A stretch of DNA of 47,938 bases from Alphaproteobacteria bacterium (GTDB taxonomy: Bacteria; Pseudomonadota; Alphaproteobacteria; Sphingomonadales; Sphingomonadaceae). The notes beneath the pieces were generated by a model. The model was not told the DNA's origin. It worked only from the letters and a program-made list of their open reading frames with translations, and ran no database searches. Both the position numbers and the translations under genes were made by a program. Shown piece after piece: positions 23,919 to 33,494 of the stretch (position 1 is the stretch's first letter; each line of letters begins with the position of its first letter). The DNA is taken from the NCBI GenBank assembly GCA_003241875.1, contig QBLU01000024.1, forward strand, positions 1-47,938, given 5' to 3'.

Positions 23919-26900
23919 CTACGATTCTCCCCCGGCTTTGGCTTCTCCGTCTGCCGGCTTGTTGTCGTTGGGCGGCAGTGGCTTGCGTTCCAACGGAGTC
24001 ATGCCGGCGGTCTTCAACACCGCATTCGCTGCCGGCAACCCTTCGGCCAACGCCGCCTCGAGCGCCTTCAACTGCACGTCGAGCTCCGCCGACAGGTCGG
24101 TGAACACCGCACGGGTGCCGACGGTTGGGGCCGCCCCGGCGCTCTCGATGGTGCCGATCAGCGCCGCGAGCTTGTTGTTGAGCTTGATGGGATAGTTCAG
24201 CGGGTCCTGCCGACTCTGGATCTTCACCTGGTGGATCTCGGCCTCGATCGCCGACAGCCTGGCCATCAGTGCGGTCACCTCGGCGGGCACCGGCTTGCTC
24301 CCCTTGCCGAGAGCGTCGGCCTGGGCGCGGATACCGCGCACCAGCAGCACGGCGTTGTTGGCCTCACTCACCCGTGCGGTGACGTCCTGCGCAAGGTCGA
24401 ACCGCGCTTTCAGATCGGCTGGGCTCACCTTTACGCGCGGATCGCCACCGATGCTGAACGGCTGCTCGAACGTCTTGCCGTCCACGATCAGCCGCGCCCG
24501 GTAGCTGCCCGGCAGCGCAGCCACGCCGCGATTGGACGCTGCCCAAAAGATCATGCCGTCGAAAGTGGTGTACCCTGGCTGGCGCATGTTCCAGGTGAAG
24601 CGGTTCATGCCCGGCTTCATCGTTGCGGTCGGCTTCTTGGGCGGGCCGTCATCCTCGTCGTCGTCATCACCGCTGGCCGGCTCCTCGGTCTTGGTCGCGT
24701 CCTTCTTAGGATCCTCGATCTTGCCGTCGAACTGCTGGATCGGCTTGCCTGCACTGTCGAGAATTTCGATCGCCAGAGACTTGGGCGCGGCCGCGAGGTG
24801 ATAATCAATGGCGACACCGGGATCGAGCCCGCGCAGCGCCGGCGCCGGCACAAACAGCCGGGTCTCGGGCTTTGTGCCGGGCTCGATACCGGCGTTCACT
24901 TGGCGCAGCAGGCCGGCATTATCCATCACCCAGAAGCCTCGGCCGTGGGTGGCGATTACAAGGTCCTGCCCAGACACGGCCAGGTCGGATACCTGCACAT
25001 CGGGTAGATTGCCCTGCAGCTTGTGCCATGCGGTGCCGCCATCGAAGCTGACCCGCACGCCGCGTTCGGTGCCGAGATAAAGCATGCCGGGGCGCTCCGT
25101 ATCCTCGCGAATCGAGCGCAGCATCTCGTCGGCCGGCAGCCCGGCGGTGATCGGCGTCCAGTTCATGCCATAGTCGGTCGTCTTGAAACCAATGGGCGCG
25201 AAATCGTCCATGAGGAAGCGGTGCGCCACCACCCACGCCGTGCCCGCCCGGTGAGGACTATCCTCAACCGTGGTGATCTTGGCGAACTTGGGCATCGTCG
25301 GCGGGGTGATGTTGGTCCAAGTGGCGCCGCGATCGCGGGTAATGTGGACAAGGCCATCATCGCTGCCCGCCCAGATCACATTCTTCTCCCGCCGCGACGG
25401 CGCCAGCGCAAAGATCGTCGCATAGGTTTCGACGCCGGTCTGGTCCCGGGTGATCGGGCCGCCCGACGGCCCAAGCGTGGCGGGATCGTGCGCGGTGAGA
25501 TCGGGACTGATCTTCTTCCAGCTCTGGCCTTGGTCGCGGCTCTTCCAGACATGTTGCGACGTAACATAAAGCGTGTCGGGATCATGCGGATCAAAGACGA
25601 TCGGATAGGTCCACTGGAAGCGCTCGGCGATGTCGCCCGCCGAATAGCCCATCGGGTTGTCGGGCCGCACATTGATCCGGCGGCTCAGGCCGGTCGCATG
25701 GTCATAGCGGGTGAGTGCGCCGCCATAGCTGCCGGCATAGAAGATGTCGGGGTTGCGCGGATCGGGCGCGACATAGCCGCTTTCGCCGCCGCCGACCGCG
25801 ATGCCATAGGCGCCACCAAGCACATTCTCGTGGCGGTGACCGCGGACAGGCACACAGATGGTAGAGTTGTCCTGCTGGCCGCCGCAGGCGAGCGCCGGCT
25901 GATGCCTGGTCAGCGACAGGCGATAGATCTGAGCCGTCGAAAAATCCTGGCGCGTCCAACTGGCGCCCCCGTTGACGCTCACATTGGCGCCGCCGTCATT
26001 GGCCTCGATCATCCTTTGGTTGTTGTCCGCTGCGATCCACAGGTCGTGATTGTCGCCATGCGGCACCTTGATCTTCTTGGGGAATGTCTTCCCGCCGTCG
26101 TCGGACCGATAGAAGTCGACGTTCATGACATAGACGCGATCCTTGTCCTTCGGATCGGCCTGGATGCGGGTGTAATAAAAGGCGCGCTGGCGCAAATCCC
26201 GGCTCTCGTTGCGCTTTTCCCAGCTTTTGCCGCCATCGTTGCTGACATAAACCCCGCCAGCGGCATCATGTTCGATGATGGCATAGACACGGGACGGATC
26301 CACGGGCGACACGCTCACCCCGATCTTGCCGAGCAAACCAGCCTTCGGCAGGCCCGGCGCGCGGCTGATCTCGGTCCAGTTGGCGCCACCATCGACGCTC
26401 TTGAACAGGCCGCTTCCCGGCCCACCGCTCGACATGCCCCAGGGCTTGCGCCAGGCTTCCCAAAGCGCGGCATAGACCACGTCAGGTCTGGAGGGATCGA
26501 TGCTGATGTCCACAGCTCCGGTCTTCGCGTCGCGATAGAGCGTCTTCGTCCAGCTCTTGCCACCGTCCTTCGTGCGGAACACGCCGCGATCCGTATTGTC
26601 GGCGCCGTAATGGCCGAAGCCGCCCACCAACACCGTATCGCAATCCTTGGGGTGTATGCGCACCCGGCTGAAATTCTGAACATCGGCGAGGCCGATCTTG
26701 GCCCAGCTCTTGCCTCCGTCGCTGGTCTTCCAGACGCCATTGCCAGGCAGGATGTTGCCGCGCAGTTGCGTTTCACCGGTGGTGGCATAGACGATGTCCG
26801 GATTGGCCTCGCACACCGCGACGCCGCCAAAGGACGCGGTGTCGACCTTGCCATCAGTCATCGGCTTCCACGACACGCCGGCATCGACGCTCTTCCACAG

Positions 26901-27119
26901 GCCGCCACCCGTGGCCGCAAACCAATACTCATTGGGCCGCGCCCCGCTGCCCATGGCCGAGATCGAGCGACCGCCGCGGGCCGGACCGATGTTGCGCCAC
27001 TTGAGGCCACCAAAATAGGCCTCCACGCCGGTCGGTGCCGGAACCGGCGCCTTGACCGGTTGTGCCGAACCCGAAGCTGCGCAAAACGCAGCGACTCCCG
27101 CCAAGTAATACGCCCGCAT
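23919..27119 (-). CDS. Secreted sortilin/VPS10-like BNR-repeat protein
   Basis: Encodes 1066 residues from ATG 27119, backed by GGGGAG five bases upstream and a signal peptide (MRAYYLAGVAAFCAASGSAQP). The longer frame to 27284 lacks this. At least ten Asp-box motifs (SxDxGxxW) recur, for example SVDAGVSW, TSDGGKSW, SNDGGKSW, SRDQGQSW and TRDRGATW, giving a ten-bladed-type propeller as in VPS10/sortilin-like bacterial proteins. An acidic linker (GDDDDEDDG) precedes a C-terminal beta-rich region with WNMRQPGY and an alpha-helical tail. Probably periplasmic or surface-exposed; enzymatic or binding role is unknown. Confidence 0.85.
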   Translation of the reverse strand: MRAYYLAGVAAFCAASGSAQPVKAPVPAPTGVEAYFGGLKWRNIGPARGGRSISAMGSGARPNEYWFAATGGGLWKSVDAGVSWKPMTDGKVDTASFGGVAVCEANPDIVYATTGETQLRGNILPGNGVWKTSDGGKSWAKIGLADVQNFSRVRIHPKDCDTVLVGGFGHYGADNTDRGVFRTKDGGKSWTKTLYRDAKTGAVDISIDPSRPDVVYAALWEAWRKPWGMSSGGPGSGLFKSVDGGANWTEISRAPGLPKAGLLGKIGVSVSPVDPSRVYAIIEHDAAGGVYVSNDGGKSWEKRNESRDLRQRAFYYTRIQADPKDKDRVYVMNVDFYRSDDGGKTFPKKIKVPHGDNHDLWIAADNNQRMIEANDGGANVSVNGGASWTRQDFSTAQIYRLSLTRHQPALACGGQQDNSTICVPVRGHRHENVLGGAYGIAVGGGESGYVAPDPRNPDIFYAGSYGGALTRYDHATGLSRRINVRPDNPMGYSAGDIAERFQWTYPIVFDPHDPDTLYVTSQHVWKSRDQGQSWKKISPDLTAHDPATLGPSGGPITRDQTGVETYATIFALAPSRREKNVIWAGSDDGLVHITRDRGATWTNITPPTMPKFAKITTVEDSPHRAGTAWVVAHRFLMDDFAPIGFKTTDYGMNWTPITAGLPADEMLRSIREDTERPGMLYLGTERGVRVSFDGGTAWHKLQGNLPDVQVSDLAVSGQDLVIATHGRGFWVMDNAGLLRQVNAGIEPGTKPETRLFVPAPALRGLDPGVAIDYHLAAAPKSLAIEILDSAGKPIQQFDGKIEDPKKDATKTEEPASGDDDDEDDGPPKKPTATMKPGMNRFTWNMRQPGYTTFDGMIFWAASNRGVAALPGSYRARLIVDGKTFEQPFSIGGDPRVKVSPADLKARFDLAQDVTARVSEANNAVLLVRGIRAQADALGKGSKPVPAEVTALMARLSAIEAEIHQVKIQSRQDPLNYPIKLNNKLAALIGTIESAGAAPTVGTRAVFTDLSAELDVQLKALEAALAEGLPAANAVLKTAGMTPLERKPLPPNDNKPADGEAKAGGES

Positions 27120-27436
27120 CTCTACTCCCCAAAGATTGTTGGCGCTCTGGTAGCAGGCTTGTTGCGGGCAGCAACACGTGATGAGAACCCGCGGCGGATT
27201 CGCGAAGGATCGGCCGAGTTCCAGCGTGTGCTGTTCGCACAGCGCCACGGCTTCGAAGCTGGTGGGCCTGCAGCGATGGCCCATCCGTTGGAAGGTCAGC
27301 GATCACCCATGAATGCTCGACGATATCGCCGTCAGAGGCACGCCTGCCCAGACGCGCGCCCGCAGATGCCCGAGTTGAAACGCCAGCGTTCCACACCGGA
27401 TAAATTTGGAACTGGCTTGATCTTGGTGCCCTGGCG
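27120..27436. other. Non-coding stretch upstream of the BNR protein
   Basis: Apart from the GGGGAG ribosome site just upstream of 27119, I see no convincing gene here. Short open frames on both strands lack start signals and family motifs. The promoter of the BNR-repeat gene must lie here, but I cannot place it. Confidence 0.5.
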
Positions 27437-27723
27437 CTAAAAAAGCTGGGCGATCAATCCATTGGGTGATTTCACTTCCACTCGCGTTACCTCACCGACT
27501 TTCCGCTGAGTAGGTTGATCGATAACCCTCGTGGTGAACCGCCTCCCCCGGGTGATGGCTTCGCGGTGACCGTAATATGAGCGCTTTCAGAACCGGCGCT
27601 CGGCACTCGGGACGCAATCATGGAAGCGCGAAACGACTGGTCCAATTTTTCCGTCAGCAGCTGGTTGGCGGGACGGGCAAAAACTGATTCCGGAGCGGCA
27701 GTGTTCTGGAGTGGGAGATGTGA
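27437..27723 (-). pseudogene. Frameshifted remnant of an unidentified gene 3' end
   Basis: Two leftward open frames abut. The upstream part (27723 to about 27590) reads with normal coding character (PESVFARPANQLLTEKLDQSF). The downstream part (about 27587 to the stop at 27437-27439) continues in another frame (SYYGHREAITRGRRF, ending SPNGLIAQLF). A one-base slip near 27585-27600 would join them into about 95 residues. There is no start codon with a ribosome site at the upstream end, which ends at a TGA. It looks like the decayed C-terminus of a gene I cannot name. Confidence 0.45.
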
Positions 27724-27817
27724 TCAAGCTATTGATAAACGTGGTTTTTGTTGCTCTATTCGTACAGCCCTTTCGGTCTGTTTGGCGTGCAGTTTAGCCT
27801 GACCCGGGCTTAGGTCT

Positions 27818-27832
27818 CTTGCACGGTGCAAG
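27818..27832. repeat. Perfect 7-1-7 palindrome after the type-A TonB receptor gene
   Basis: CTTGCAC-G-GTGCAAG is a perfect inverted repeat 27 bases beyond the stop of the leftward TonB gene. In the leftward direction it is not followed by a T-tract, so it may be a weak terminator or an operator left from the degraded gene. Confidence 0.4.
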
Positions 27833-27858
27833 CTCCAAAATCGCGGTTTGGTTCAGCT

Positions 27859-29859
27859 TCAAAAATCAACGGTGAGGTAACCGCCGAATCGACGACCGGC
27901 GATCATGTCGTAGGCACCGGCGCCGCGTAATTCAAACCCTTGCAGATCGGTCACATTCTCGATCTGTAGGCGCAACGTTGCCGCCTGGCCGCTGATCTCG
28001 AAGCGATATCGACCCCCGAGGTCGATCAAAGTTCGCGTGGGGATGACAGTCTCGCCGCTAACCGTTGCCGTCTCGGCGCTACGGTGGGAAGCGCTTACGT
28101 CGAGTGAAAGCCCTTCAAGTATCGGCGGCCGCCAGTCGAGGTTCAGCTCAAGCCGCCTGCTGATGGCGCCGACGGGACGCGGTCCGACACGGCCCAGCGC
28201 CACGCCTTCGCCGGTGACACGTGGGCGGAGCAGTACGGCGCCGGCGACCAAGCTCAATCTCGGGGTGACAGGCCCTGCGACCGACGTTTCGATACCCTGG
28301 TTGATGACGTCACCCAGCAGGTCGAAACGGCCTAGGGCATCGAGGTTGAAGTAGGGCTTTCGGATATCGAATACGCCGGCCACGAGCTTGATTTCCGGTG
28401 TGATGGCATATCGAATTCCAGCGTCGCGCTGACTGGTGCGAATGGCCGGCAAGGCTTCGTTTCGATTGATGGCGTTCCCCGGAGCCACGCCGCTTTCCTC
28501 AAGCCCTGTCACATAGCCGGCATAGGCGACGAGCCGCGGGCTTATCTCGGCCGCGGCGGTGACGTTGAACAGAAAAGGTGATGCGTCGGTCGCGACCGGT
28601 GGCTCGTCGGGAAGGCCGATGCGTTTGCGATACCGGGTTGTCTGCACACCCAGGCTCAGTTCGCCTACGCCCTGCCAGCGACCCTCGTATGCAAGTCCCA
28701 CGGTCCACTGCCGGACCCGATCTTCCTGCTGGGCGCCAAACTCGAACTGCGGTGCCGGAGCGTTCGTGCGCTCGAAAATGCTGGTCTGACCCAGATCGAT
28801 GGTGTCGGAGCCGTCAAAACGACGGTCGCCTGCCCTGGCGCGGACGTTGACATGGATGCGGTGGGCACGTGGTCCTTCGACAAAGCTGCGTGTCAGTCGC
28901 AGTTCGCCGCTGGTAGAGGCGAAGGTGATCGGCGGATCGGCGATGATGAACTGGTTGCCGATCCCTGCCCCAGTCACGTTGGTGATCAAGTTGGCGAAGC
29001 TTCGTTGATCGTCGAACAGCGATCGAAAGATGCCGCCACGCAGTTCCCATTGCGACCCGATCTGCCAAGTCATCAACGTCCCGGCATTGAATGCCACACC
29101 CCGATAACGCGCCCATCCGGGCCCTGTAAAAAAGCGTCGGGGCAGCCGCGGGGGCAGAGCTTCGCCGGCAGGAATGAAGACGGGCCCGGTCTGATCATAG
29201 CCTTCCGAGCGCGCGACAAATGGTACAATTTCAAAGTTCTGGGTCGGAGCATACCGGGCCGCCGCAGAAAACTGCCAGAAGCCTGATCGGGTCGCGTTGT
29301 AGAAACGGTCGTCGAAGAGCGCGCCGCCGAGAGCCACGCTGAGCGTTTCATCAACGGGCAAGTTGGCATCGACTTCGAGCGATTTGTTGCCCCATTGATT
29401 TGCGGCTGCAAGGACGCTGAACGCGGTCTTTTCGCCAGGCGTTCGGAACGCGTAATCGACAATGCCTGTGGGCGCGGGGAATGGGCTTCCGAGCGCCGAC
29501 AAGCCGACACGTATGTTGGTAGTGCGCCGCAGCCGTGTGCTGAGCCCCCAGACCTGGTCGAAGTACAAGCCATCGATACGAATATTGCCCGCAGCGGTCG
29601 GCGAAAAGCCGCGGACGTTTTCACTGTTGTAAAGGCCTATGGTCTCGCGGCCGATGCTGGTGCCGAAGGCGTCGGCCGCGCTGCGGACAGCGTTTTCAGC
29701 TGCGCGCTGTCCCGTGGCCGCGGTTGTTTCGGATGTGGCAGGCGGTAGAACCGGTTGCGCGTCGACCTGCCCATACGCGGCTGTCGTCAGGCTCCCGAGC
29801 ATGGGCAATGCGCATGAAATGAGCCGTCTCAAACGTGCCTCGCCAACTGTGTGCAACAT
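27859..29859 (-). CDS. TonB-dependent receptor, type A (module 1)
   Basis: Encodes 666 residues from ATG 29859; a TTG at 29868 is an alternative. A signal peptide (about 1-32, ending AAYGQ) is followed directly by a plug-like region with GTSIGRETIGLY and VRGFSPTAAGNIRIDGLYFDQ. A beta-barrel follows that ends in an aromatic residue (YLTVDF), as outer-membrane porins do. The family variant lacks the usual LKGP plug motif seen in the siderophore-type receptors of this window. It is a clear paralogue of the product of 39999-41966. It is transcribed divergently from the two permease genes of module 1. Substrate unknown. Confidence 0.88.
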   Translation of the reverse strand: MLHTVGEARLRRLISCALPMLGSLTTAAYGQVDAQPVLPPATSETTAATGQRAAENAVRSAADAFGTSIGRETIGLYNSENVRGFSPTAAGNIRIDGLYFDQVWGLSTRLRRTTNIRVGLSALGSPFPAPTGIVDYAFRTPGEKTAFSVLAAANQWGNKSLEVDANLPVDETLSVALGGALFDDRFYNATRSGFWQFSAAARYAPTQNFEIVPFVARSEGYDQTGPVFIPAGEALPPRLPRRFFTGPGWARYRGVAFNAGTLMTWQIGSQWELRGGIFRSLFDDQRSFANLITNVTGAGIGNQFIIADPPITFASTSGELRLTRSFVEGPRAHRIHVNVRARAGDRRFDGSDTIDLGQTSIFERTNAPAPQFEFGAQQEDRVRQWTVGLAYEGRWQGVGELSLGVQTTRYRKRIGLPDEPPVATDASPFLFNVTAAAEISPRLVAYAGYVTGLEESGVAPGNAINRNEALPAIRTSQRDAGIRYAITPEIKLVAGVFDIRKPYFNLDALGRFDLLGDVINQGIETSVAGPVTPRLSLVAGAVLLRPRVTGEGVALGRVGPRPVGAISRRLELNLDWRPPILEGLSLDVSASHRSAETATVSGETVIPTRTLIDLGGRYRFEISGQAATLRLQIENVTDLQGFELRGAGAYDMIAGRRFGGYLTVDF

Positions 29860-29872
29860 GCCTTGCAATATT

Positions 29873-29882
29873 ATATCATTAC
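29873..29882. promoter_or_regulatory. ATATCATTAC motif upstream of type-A receptor
   Basis: The + strand reads ATATCATTAC, 13 bases before the leftward start at 29859. The identical 10-mer occurs 48 bases before the leftward receptor gene at 47433, and a close variant before the gene at 35590. It also overlaps a TATAAT-like sequence in the direction of the gene. Confidence 0.4.
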
Positions 29883-29927
29883 GTCAAGATCACGCCGCGA
29901 GCCGGGAAAGCAGGATAGACAGGCCCA

Positions 29928-31331
29928 ATGTTGAACCAGGCGATCTCACTGGAACTGACGCTCGCGCGACGCGACGTCGGGCTGATGCTGGTCGTCGTGC
30001 TATTCGCACTGACTCTGCTCGTATCGGTGATCTCCGGCATCGGCGCGGACACGGCCGAGACCCGCGCCTTTGAGACTGCGGCAGCGCGGGTGCAGTCCGA
30101 GTGGGTCGACCAGCCTCCAAAAAACCCGCATGAAGCGGCGCATTACGGGATATTGATCTATCGCCCGCGCGCGCCGCTGCAAGCTATCGAGCCGGGCGTT
30201 CTGCCCTGGCAAGGGGCCGTGACTTTTCTCGAAGCCCATAAGCGGAACCTGCCGATGCTGTCGCCGGCATCGGTGCGCAACGCCGACAGCCGCTATGGCG
30301 GCACGCGCTTTTCGCCGTTGCTGCAACTCGCGGGTGGCTTCCTGGCGCTGCTGATCGGCTACCTCGTCGGCGCGCGCGAGGCCAGGCGCGGCATCACGCC
30401 GCTCGTCATGGGTATCGGCGCCAAGGGTTCAGCCCTGGTCTCCGCCAAGGCACTCGTGATCTTTGCGGTTGTCGGCTGCGCGGCCATCCCTGCGTTCGTT
30501 GCGGCGGCCCTGTCGCTCGACACGGGGGATGCGGGGGCCCGCTTCGCCCTTCTCGCCGGGACCTCGTTGCTGCATCTGTTTACCCTCGCCGGCATCGGCG
30601 TGGCCGCCGGGCTTTGGCTGGGTGCAGCACGGGCGGGTCTCGCCATCGTCGTGCTTACCTGGGCAGCAAGCGCTATTGTGTTTCCGCGGGTCGCCGACAG
30701 CCTTGCAGAGCGCGCCGTGCCGCTGACGCAAAAGTCGATCAATGCGTCGATCAGCGCCGACTTCGCCAAGGGCCCTGACGGTCATGCCGAGAGCGAGGCG
30801 AATGCGCGGTTCGAAAAGGCGACACTGGCCCGCTACGGCGTGGCAAAGAAAGAGGATCTCCCGGTCAATCTCGACGCGCTCCTGATGCAGGCCGATGAAG
30901 ATTATCGAGGCGCCGTACAGGACCGGCGCATCGCCGAAGCCGATGCGGTTCGCGCGCGCCAGGATCAGCTGCGGGCGCTGGCCTGGGCCTTCGGGCCGAC
31001 GCCTGCGATGCTCGACCTTTCGGCCCGGATCGGGTCGGCCGATGCATCGGCGCAGTATCGCTTCGATGCTGCCGGCGAAGCCTATCGCCGCGAACGGACC
31101 GCCAAGCTCAATTATCACATGGCCGAGAATTCGAAGACCGGTGACTGGGACTGGAAGGCTGAGTCAGACTGGTATGCGAAGTTTCCGGCATTCGCGCCGC
31201 CGCAACTGAAAGTGGCCGACGACTGGCCTGGGCTTGTTCCAGGGCTTGCTGCCCTGCTGGCCTGGGCAGTACTGGCGGCGGCCCTGCTGGCGCTGGCAGC
31301 GCGCCGCCTCGATCAGACGGTGCGGGCATGA
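29928..31331 (+). CDS. ABC-2 permease P1, DUF3526-like (module 1)
   Basis: Encodes 467 residues. TM1 is at about 17-39. A first extracytoplasmic segment (40-125) carries the motif HYG....RP..PL.A..PGV at 72-91. It is followed by TM segments at about 127-148, 168-190, 204-225 and 229-248. A second large, charged extracytoplasmic domain (about 250-425) and a last TM near 435-457 complete the protein. This layout matches the NosY/DUF3526 type of ABC-2 membrane component. It is paralogous to the protein at 43134-44582, where the same motif occurs at 74-93. Its stop overlaps the start of the second permease (ATGA). Confidence 0.82.
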   Translation: MLNQAISLELTLARRDVGLMLVVVLFALTLLVSVISGIGADTAETRAFETAAARVQSEWVDQPPKNPHEAAHYGILIYRPRAPLQAIEPGVLPWQGAVTFLEAHKRNLPMLSPASVRNADSRYGGTRFSPLLQLAGGFLALLIGYLVGAREARRGITPLVMGIGAKGSALVSAKALVIFAVVGCAAIPAFVAAALSLDTGDAGARFALLAGTSLLHLFTLAGIGVAAGLWLGAARAGLAIVVLTWAASAIVFPRVADSLAERAVPLTQKSINASISADFAKGPDGHAESEANARFEKATLARYGVAKKEDLPVNLDALLMQADEDYRGAVQDRRIAEADAVRARQDQLRALAWAFGPTPAMLDLSARIGSADASAQYRFDAAGEAYRRERTAKLNYHMAENSKTGDWDWKAESDWYAKFPAFAPPQLKVADDWPGLVPGLAALLAWAVLAAALLALAARRLDQTVRA

Positions 31332-32770
31332 TCGGCAGGCTCGTCCGCCTCGACGCGGCGCTGCTCCGCCGGTCGCGCCTCGCGTTCGTCACGTTGCTGC
31401 TGCTGCTGGGCACCGGGCTTCTTGCGGTGGCCAGCGGTGCCGACTGGCGCCAGCGTTACGCCGGTGCCGCGGACGCGACGCTCGACACGGCGCTGAAGGC
31501 GCGTGGCGAACTGGTCGGAATCTGGGACGGCATTGCTTCGGGCGCCGTCAGGCCCACCGATGACAATAGCTATGACGGCAACGGTGTATATGTCCCGGAC
31601 CCGCGCGACCCTTACGTTGCCGGCTTTTACAACAAGCAATCGGCGGTGCTGCCCGCTGGGCCGCTGCTCGGCATGGCAACGGGATCGACCGAGTTGCGGG
31701 CGAGCAGCCATATCGTAAACGGTAATCCCCTCGCCGGCCTGATGCGCGTCGGCGAGCCGGCGGAGCGCGTCAATCCCGGTGCATTGGCAGCGGGACGGCT
31801 CGACGTGCTGGCCTTTGTGCTGTTAATCTGCCCGCTCGGCCTGCTGGCGCTGCTGTTCGATGCAAGCGCCCGCGAGCGCGAAGACGGGATTGCGCCGCTG
31901 CTCGCCAGTATTGGTGCTACCCGCCCGCAGCTTCTCGCGACGCGCGGATTGGTGCGTGGCGGCCTCATATGGGTCATCGCAGTGCTCGTATCCGTGGTCG
32001 GCTTTCTGGTTATCGGTGCCGATGACCCTAGAAGGATGGCGCTGTGGCTGCTTGCAACAACGATCTACGTGCTGTTCTGGACGGCAATCTGCCTGGCAAT
32101 TGCCGCAAGCCGGCTCGGCTCGGTGGGCGCGGCGGCCACAGCGGGCGGTATCTTCGTAGCGCTTTTGCTTGTTGCGCCAGGAATCATCGAGCGCTCCTTG
32201 CGTCCCGATGGGCTGATCGAAGCGCGGGCGCTCGCCGACGCTGACCTCCGGGCCATCATGCGGCGGAACGGTGCGCCGGAGGCGGTCGATCAAACGATCG
32301 ACGCCGTCGGCAAGCGATATTGGCAGATCGACTTTGCCAGTGCACCGGCCTGCGCGCGGCGCGCCGGCGCGCTCAAGGATTACTCGCTGCGCCGCCTGCT
32401 GGACGAAAGCTATTCATCCGCGATCCGGGACGGCGCTAGCCGGGAGGCGCTCTTCGACGCCAAACTTGATGACTGGGGTTGGCTGGTGCCGAGCCTGGGC
32501 ATACGTCGAGGCCTCGAAGCCGTTGCAGGCGCCGACCCCGCGCGGCAACGCGGTTTCGAAGCCTCTGTCATCGACTATCACGCCGACTTTCGCGATCGGG
32601 TGACAAGGACAATCCTTGCGTGTGGCCGCTTCGATCGGGCTGAATTTGAAGCTACGCCAAAGTTTCAATGGGCCGAGCCAGCGGTGCCCACAGCAAGCTT
32701 CTGGCCAGCGGTCATCGCTACTCTTGTAGCGTCCCTGGCGCTTCTGAGCTTCGCGCTGCGGCCCGAGTAG
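31328..32770 (+). CDS. ABC-2 permease P2, DUF3526-like (module 1)
   Basis: Encodes 480 residues. One N-terminal TM (about 13-35) is followed by an extracytoplasmic domain of about 120 residues. Four or five clustered TMs come next (from LAFVLLICPLGLLALLF), then a second extracytoplasmic domain containing two Cys, and a final TM near the C-terminus. The cytoplasmic loop ASAREREDGIAPLLA is the coupling-helix region seen in ABC-2 permeases (compare SGEREAGRLYALQ in the module 2 counterpart). Translationally coupled to P1. It converges on the ATPase gene with a single base between stops. Confidence 0.8.
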   Translation: MIGRLVRLDAALLRRSRLAFVTLLLLLGTGLLAVASGADWRQRYAGAADATLDTALKARGELVGIWDGIASGAVRPTDDNSYDGNGVYVPDPRDPYVAGFYNKQSAVLPAGPLLGMATGSTELRASSHIVNGNPLAGLMRVGEPAERVNPGALAAGRLDVLAFVLLICPLGLLALLFDASAREREDGIAPLLASIGATRPQLLATRGLVRGGLIWVIAVLVSVVGFLVIGADDPRRMALWLLATTIYVLFWTAICLAIAASRLGSVGAAATAGGIFVALLLVAPGIIERSLRPDGLIEARALADADLRAIMRRNGAPEAVDQTIDAVGKRYWQIDFASAPACARRAGALKDYSLRRLLDESYSSAIRDGASREALFDAKLDDWGWLVPSLGIRRGLEAVAGADPARQRGFEASVIDYHADFRDRVTRTILACGRFDRAEFEATPKFQWAEPAVPTASFWPAVIATLVASLALLSFALRPE

Positions 32771-32771
32771 C

Positions 32772-33494
32772 TCAGACTGCCTGCGCCTCGAGAAAAAACT
32801 GTCGCTCGATCTCTTCGGCCGACAGCTTCGCCGGATCGAGATCGAGCGCGATGCGCCCCTTAGCCATGACAAGGATGCGGTCCGCGACTTCGCGCGCCCG
32901 CCAGATGTCGTGGGTTGCCATCAGCACGCCAACGCCGGTCGCCGCCGTCGCTGCCAGCGCCGTGTTGAACTCGGCCGCAGATTGTGGGTCGAGGCCGCTG
33001 GTAGGCTCGTCGAGGAGCAGCAATCGAGATTCCCGCGCCAGTGCAAGTGCCAGCCCGACCTTCTGGCGCATGCCCTTGGAATAGGTGGCAGCCCGCCGGT
33101 CATGGGCTTCTTCGGGTAGGCCGACATTTGCCAGAGCGGCACCAAGCCTGGCGCGAGGCAGCGTCGTTCCGGTGGCCAGTCCGAGAAGGTGATGAAGGTT
33201 CTCGGCTCCGGTCAGTTCCTCGTAGAGGACCACATTCTCGGGAAGATAGGTCAGCCGTTTCAGCGCATCGGCACGTGTGGCGGCCAGGTCGATTCCGGCG
33301 ATGGCGATGCGCCCGGCATCGTTCCCAAGGAAGCCGGCGCACATCTTCATCGTCGTGCTCTTGCCCGCGCCATTGGGGCCAAGCAGCGCAGTGACGCTGC
33401 CGGCTGCAATGCGAAACTCGATCCCGTCGACGACGGTACGGCCGGCATAGCGCTTGACAACGCCCGCCAGCTCCAAGGCAGGAACATCGGTCAT
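32772..33494 (-). CDS. ABC-2 transporter ATPase (module 1)
   Basis: Encodes 240 residues with intact Walker A GPNGAGKST, signature YSKGMRQK, Walker B LLLLDEPTSGLDP and switch His in ATHDIW. The SKGMRQ signature and overall length fit NosF/CcmA-type ABC-2 ATPases. Its ATG overlaps the stop of the type-B receptor gene (ATGA), so receptor and ATPase are co-transcribed, while its permeases are on the other strand. Probably powers the P1/P2 pair; paralogous to 44579-45298. Confidence 0.9.
   Translation of the reverse strand: MTDVPALELAGVVKRYAGRTVVDGIEFRIAAGSVTALLGPNGAGKSTTMKMCAGFLGNDAGRIAIAGIDLAATRADALKRLTYLPENVVLYEELTGAENLHHLLGLATGTTLPRARLGAALANVGLPEEAHDRRAATYSKGMRQKVGLALALARESRLLLLDEPTSGLDPQSAAEFNTALAATAATGVGVLMATHDIWRAREVADRILVMAKGRIALDLDPAKLSAEEIERQFFLEAQAV

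Noticed and set aside
27120-27284. 55-residue N-terminal extension of the BNR protein
   Set aside because: ATG 27119 has a strong GGGGAG site and begins a clear signal peptide.
25023-27440. 805-codon rightward open frame opposite the BNR-repeat gene
   Set aside because: It mirrors the Asp-box gene in a GC-rich frame and has no family motif; the opposite strand has a signal peptide, ribosome site and repeats.
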